NCBI GenBank assembly: GCA_027083915.1
Contig: JALWML010000649.1
Coordinates: 1 to 8,834, forward strand
Direction: 5' to 3'
Length of the DNA stretch: 8,834 bases
Origin: Lysobacterales bacterium
Lineage (GTDB): Bacteria; Pseudomonadota; Gammaproteobacteria; Xanthomonadales; Marinicellaceae
A program made the translations under genes and the position numbers. The notes beneath the pieces were generated by a model that was not told the DNA's origin, made no database searches, and was given only the letters and a program-made list of their open reading frames with translations. Shown here piece after piece: positions 6,178-8,834 of this stretch. Every line of letters begins with the position of its first letter. Position 1 is the first letter of the stretch.

Positions 6178-6977
6178 GAGATTGTATAATTTTCCTGTGT
6201 TAGTCTTTTGAGGTATTCCTCAGGGTCAACGGTGTCATTTCGTGCACGTCTTTCTAAAAGATCTTGTACCCGCTGGATTTTAGAGTTTTTAACTTCTTCC
6301 ACCGTTCCAGTTAATAGTATCTTACCTTGATCCAATACGGTAATTTTATCAGCAATTTTAAAGGCAGAGTCTAATTCATGAGTGACAACAACCATTGTCA
6401 TGCCCATTGCATCACGTAATTTCAAGATGAGGTCATCTATTTCTGATGCAACAACTGGATCTAAACCAGCTGATGGTTCATCGAAGAATAATAGCTTTGG
6501 ATCCATGACAATGGCGCGTGCCAAGGCAGCTCTTTTTATCATACCACCAGAAAGCTGTGAAGGCATGAGTTTTTGGAAACCACCAAGATTAACCACTTCT
6601 AATTTCATGCGGCTAATGATTCGTATCGTGTTTTCATCTAAATCAGTAAATTCGGTTAAGGGGAATGCAACATTTTCACCAACCGTCATGGAAGAAAAAA
6701 GAGCACCATTTTGAAATGAAACACCTATTTTGCGTAATAATTCGTGTTTTTCATGAAACTTCAGTTTATCTAAATCGTGACCTAAAACAGAGATAGAGCC
6801 TGAGGTGGCTTGATAAAGCCCCATGATATGCCACAGCAATGTACTTTTACCCGAGCCAGAACCTCCCATAATGACACGAATTTCACCTTCTTCAACATCT
6901 AAATCAACACCATCAAGGATTTTGCGTTCGCCATAATGGGTGACAAGTTTTGTTATTTTTATTAAATTAGTACTCAT
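6174..6977 (-). CDS. mlaF: Lipid-transport ABC ATPase MlaF
   Basis: A 267-residue ABC ATPase of the Mla/Mkl/Ttg2A group. All nucleotide-binding motifs are intact: Walker A GGSGSGKST (38-46, Lys44), Q-loop Gln89 (SFQNGALF), signature LSGGMIKRAALARA (142-155), Walker B LLFFDEPSAGLDP (162-174, Glu167) and the switch His200 (VVTHEL). The signature form LSGGMxKR and the FQxGALFSSMTVxENVAFPL segment are characteristic of MlaF rather than of other importers. A C-terminal extension after about residue 225 (IQRVQDLLERRARNDTV) corresponds to the MlaF tail that contacts the partner subunit and MlaB in E. coli. The protein acts on the cytosolic face of the inner membrane and powers lipid movement with MlaE. 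ATGA overlaps link it to mlaE upstream and mlaD downstream. Confidence 0.95.
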   Translation of the reverse strand: MSTNLIKITKLVTHYGERKILDGVDLDVEEGEIRVIMGGSGSGKSTLLWHIMGLYQATSGSISVLGHDLDKLKFHEKHELLRKIGVSFQNGALFSSMTVGENVAFPLTEFTDLDENTIRIISRMKLEVVNLGGFQKLMPSQLSGGMIKRAALARAIVMDPKLLFFDEPSAGLDPVVASEIDDLILKLRDAMGMTMVVVTHELDSAFKIADKITVLDQGKILLTGTVEEVKNSKIQRVQDLLERRARNDTVDPEEYLKRLTQENYTIS

Positions 6978-7771
6978 AATGCGGCTTGTGTCAAAAAGTA
7001 ACTAAAAACCATGTCAGCGACAACAATGGAGGCAATGGAGGCAACAACAGCTGTGGTAGTTGCTTTACCCACGCCTTCAGCGCCACCTGTAACGTTAAAA
7101 CCAGTTGTTGCACCAACAAGCGCAATAATAACACCAAAAACGATGCTTTTTACTAACCCTTGGGTAATATCATTAATGGCAAGCACGTCAAAAGATTCAT
7201 TCAAGTAAGCCATTAATGACATGTCCAAAGAGTCAATACTAAAAAAAGCACCGCCAAGTATTGCCATAAAGTCAGCAATTAAAATTAATAAAGGCATGGA
7301 AATAATCAATCCCAATAAAGGTGGTAAAACCAAATATCGGACAGGCACAACGCCCATAACCCTAAGGGCATCTATTTCTTGAGAGACAACTTGTGAGCCA
7401 ATTTTTGCAGCCAACGCAGCTCCTGAACGACCGGCAACAATAATACCAATAATAAGTGGAGAGAACTCTCTAGTCACTGATTTGGCAATAGCAAGTAAAA
7501 CTTGAGACTCGGCGCCAAAATCGGCAAAAGCATAGAGTAACTGAATGGATAACATGACACCAACAACAAAAGCTAGAGCCATTACAATAGGTAATGCATC
7601 AAAACCAATAACACGAACCTGTTCAGCGACCTGAGCTAAGCGTAGTTTTTGTTTATACTTTCGACCAAAAAATAACCAATAAAAGCTATCTAGTAATAAG
7701 CGAGTGGCAAAGCCAATTCGTTCGATAGCTAAAATGATTGAGGCACCAATATTTTCAATAAAAAGTTTCAT
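6974..7771 (-). CDS. mlaE: Lipid-transport permease MlaE
   Basis: A 265-residue MlaE/YrbE permease, near the 260 residues of E. coli MlaE. The amphipathic N-terminus (1-45) has an interfacial helix (FYWLFFGRKYKQKL). About five membrane segments follow. The family core GRSGAALAAKIGSQVVSQEIDALRVMGVVPVRYLVLP (114-150) is the strongest signature in the window and is the cytosolic coupling region that meets MlaF. GATTGFNVTGGAEGVGKATTTAVV (220-243) is the second conserved block, before the last helix. Family knowledge: a dimer of MlaE with two MlaF forms the inner-membrane engine, topped by an MCE hexamer. It starts 3 bases after the stop of the STAS gene. No strong ribosome binding site is seen, so coupled translation is likely. 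The start gives the expected N-terminal length. Confidence 0.95.
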   Translation of the reverse strand: MKLFIENIGASIILAIERIGFATRLLLDSFYWLFFGRKYKQKLRLAQVAEQVRVIGFDALPIVMALAFVVGVMLSIQLLYAFADFGAESQVLLAIAKSVTREFSPLIIGIIVAGRSGAALAAKIGSQVVSQEIDALRVMGVVPVRYLVLPPLLGLIISMPLLILIADFMAILGGAFFSIDSLDMSLMAYLNESFDVLAINDITQGLVKSIVFGVIIALVGATTGFNVTGGAEGVGKATTTAVVASIASIVVADMVFSYFLTQAAL

Positions 7772-7774
7772 TAA

Positions 7775-8077
7775 TTAAGAGATGGTAAATACTTTATCTA
7801 GGCGTGCTAATTCCATAATAGCCCTAACTTGTGTACTGGGTTTTGTTAAAATGAAGTTTTTGCCGTTTGATTTTGAAAACTGTAATCCTTCAACCAATGA
7901 AGCTATACCGGATGAGTCAATATAATTAACACCAGATAAGTCAACAAAAACAGTATCGTTTGTTTTAAGCGCAGCTAAGATTGTTTTTCTTAATTCATGT
8001 GAGTTGGATAAGTCTATGTCACCGGTTGCATAGATAGTACAACCATCGGCGGTATTTTTAAAACTAATATTTTCCAT
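7775..8077 (-). CDS. mlaB: STAS-domain protein (MlaB-like subunit of the lipid transporter)
   Basis: A 100-residue stand-alone STAS domain of the SpoIIAA/MlaB fold. Visible parts are the start strand ISFKN, CTIYATGDIDLSN (13-25), VFVDLSGVNYIDSSGIASLVEG (43-64), NFILTKPSTQVRAIMELARLDKVF (74-97). By context it is the MlaB equivalent, which in E. coli binds MlaF and is needed for activity and stability of the complex. It differs from E. coli MlaB in keeping the classical DSSG loop (54-57) of anti-sigma antagonists, where the second Ser (Ser56) is the phosphorylation site in SpoIIAA. It is the first gene of the operon, whereas MlaB is last in E. coli. A role as a true anti-sigma antagonist cannot be excluded, but no anti-sigma kinase lies nearby. 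Confidence 0.82.
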   Translation of the reverse strand: MENISFKNTADGCTIYATGDIDLSNSHELRKTILAALKTNDTVFVDLSGVNYIDSSGIASLVEGLQFSKSNGKNFILTKPSTQVRAIMELARLDKVFTIS

Positions 8078-8122
8078 GATAATAGGTGGTTAAGAATAAC
8101 CTGTTATTTTATCATGAATTGT
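8078..8122 (-). promoter_or_regulatory. Short leader of the lipid-transport operon with a small hairpin
   Basis: These 45 bases separate the diguanylate cyclase stop from the STAS start on the same strand. A perfect 5-base stem GGTTA-TTCT-TAACC (8088-8101) lies about 10 bases before the STAS start codon. No T-run follows it, so it is not a convincing terminator, and I found no clear -35/-10 pair or Shine-Dalgarno. The operon promoter may lie here, inside the cyclase gene, or upstream of the cyclase. Confidence 0.25.
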
Positions 8123-8834
8123 TTACTTTATTCTATTTCTTCCTGAATTTTTAGCATTGTACATGGCTTTATCGGCTTCCATAAAGAGCCCTTTAAAATC
8201 TTGTTGATTACATTTGTATTCACTGACTCCAAAACTAGCAGTTAGTTGTATCGTTTGGTCATCAAGTTTAAAAAGGTGTTTTTCAATCTTTTGTCGTATT
8301 GGTTCAAGTTCTTTAAGAGCAGTTTTTTTATCTGTATTTTTCTTGATTAAGACAAATTCTTCTCCACCCCAACGACCCATTATCTCATTGTGTTTAAGGG
8401 ATGAGTTGATTAAGTGTGCAAACTGACTAAGAATTTTATCGCCATAATAGTGGCCAAAATCATCATTAATTTTTTTGAAATAGTCAATATCAATTATAAC
8501 CAATGAAAAAACAGACGGTTTTCTCTTACATCTTTTAATCTGGTTATATATAATTTGTTTAGTTAACTTTCTATTGGGTAATTGTGTTAGGTCATCTGTT
8601 AATGCAACTTGTTGATAATTGAGCATCCACTTTTTTGTACCAATAAAGATAAAAATAAAAGATGCGATGAGGGTTAATTTTTCCATAAAAACAGTATAAA
8701 GAATACTGTGAATAAAGATTTGGTCTATGGAATCAACGAAGTAAGAAACGAAAAGCAAATAATAGCCTAATGCTAATGTTTTATAAAAAGATAGTTTTTT
8801 AAAGGGTTGGATGGAATATAATAGGTATAAAGCA
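8123..8834 (-). CDS. Membrane-bound diguanylate cyclase (GGDEF), N-terminus beyond the window
   Basis: The last 236 codons of a diguanylate cyclase. The frame is open to the window edge, so the true start lies outside; the in-frame TTG at 8758 is not the start. Visible residues about 1-70 hold at least two hydrophobic segments (TLALGYYLLFVSYFV near 19-33, then LTLIASFIFIFIG near 53-65), so the enzyme is membrane-anchored. The GGDEF domain follows: LTDDLTQLPNRK (78-89), the metal-binding IIDIDYFKKINDDFGHYYGD (113-132), GRWGGEEF (153-160) and the closing ADKAMYNAKNSGRNRI. The GGEEF motif is intact, so it should make cyclic di-GMP from two GTP. The inhibitory I-site RxxD, expected five residues before GGEEF, reads KHNE (147-150), so feedback inhibition is probably weak or absent. 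It is on the same strand as the lipid-transport operon, 45 bases ahead; cotranscription is possible but not shown. Confidence 0.9.
   Translation of the reverse strand, partial: ALYLLYSIQPFKKLSFYKTLALGYYLLFVSYFVDSIDQIFIHSILYTVFMEKLTLIASFIFIFIGTKKWMLNYQQVALTDDLTQLPNRKLTKQIIYNQIKRCKRKPSVFSLVIIDIDYFKKINDDFGHYYGDKILSQFAHLINSSLKHNEIMGRWGGEEFVLIKKNTDKKTALKELEPIRQKIEKHLFKLDDQTIQLTASFGVSEYKCNQQDFKGLFMEADKAMYNAKNSGRNRIK

Noticed and set aside
8088..8101. Terminator between the cyclase and the STAS gene
   Set aside because: The 5-base stem has no T-run after it on the minus strand, so intrinsic termination is unlikely.
8756..8758. TTG as the start of the diguanylate cyclase
   Set aside because: The frame stays open for 25 more codons to the window edge and encodes further hydrophobic sequence, so the gene is truncated by the window instead.

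Overview
The window reads as a stretch of ordinary chromosome from an AT-rich gammaproteobacterium. The evidence is the classical bamD / rluD / pgeF neighbourhood, a YhgN-type MarC protein very close to the enteric one, and an Mla-type lipid transport operon. An exported protein with a VP-type relative of the IPTL/PEP-CTERM tail suggests a free-living, probably marine lineage of the Marinicella sort. That placement is a guess from protein style, not a demonstrated assignment.

Left part (1-2968): pgeF (minus strand, peptidoglycan-editing laccase-domain enzyme) and rluD (minus strand, 23S rRNA pseudouridine synthase) are adjacent in enterics. Here they are separated by an oppositely oriented gene for a secreted, C-terminally anchored beta-sandwich protein of unknown function. 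That gene runs tail to tail into rluD with overlapping stop codons. A short AT-rich divergent promoter region separates it from pgeF.

Middle (2969-4386): bamD (outer-membrane protein assembly lipoprotein) diverges from rluD and is followed after 2 bases by a GTG-started yhgN/marC-family membrane protein. The latter converges with the last gene of the next operon, overlapping it by 7 bases.

Right part (4380-8077, minus strand): a tightly coupled operon transcribed right to left. It encodes a STAS protein (MlaB role), MlaE permease, MlaF ATPase, a long MlaD-type MCE protein, a PqiC-like outer-membrane auxiliary lipoprotein, and finally a small protein that looks like the psi subunit of DNA polymerase III (HolD). 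Each of the last four junctions is a 4-base ATGA start/stop overlap. There is no MlaC periplasmic carrier gene. The lipoprotein and the long helical tail of the MCE protein suggest a bridge-type rather than shuttle-type route for lipids across the periplasm.

Right edge (8123-8834, minus strand): the 3' part of a membrane-bound diguanylate cyclase with an intact GGEEF active site but a degenerate inhibitory I-site. Its reading frame stays open to the window edge, so its N-terminus is missing.

I saw no rRNA, tRNA, CRISPR array, insertion sequence or attachment site. No gap between genes exceeds about 120 bases. I did not find a clearly new system. The most unusual points are the inserted CTERM-tailed protein, the hybrid Mla/Pqi-like operon, and the HolD-like gene at its end.
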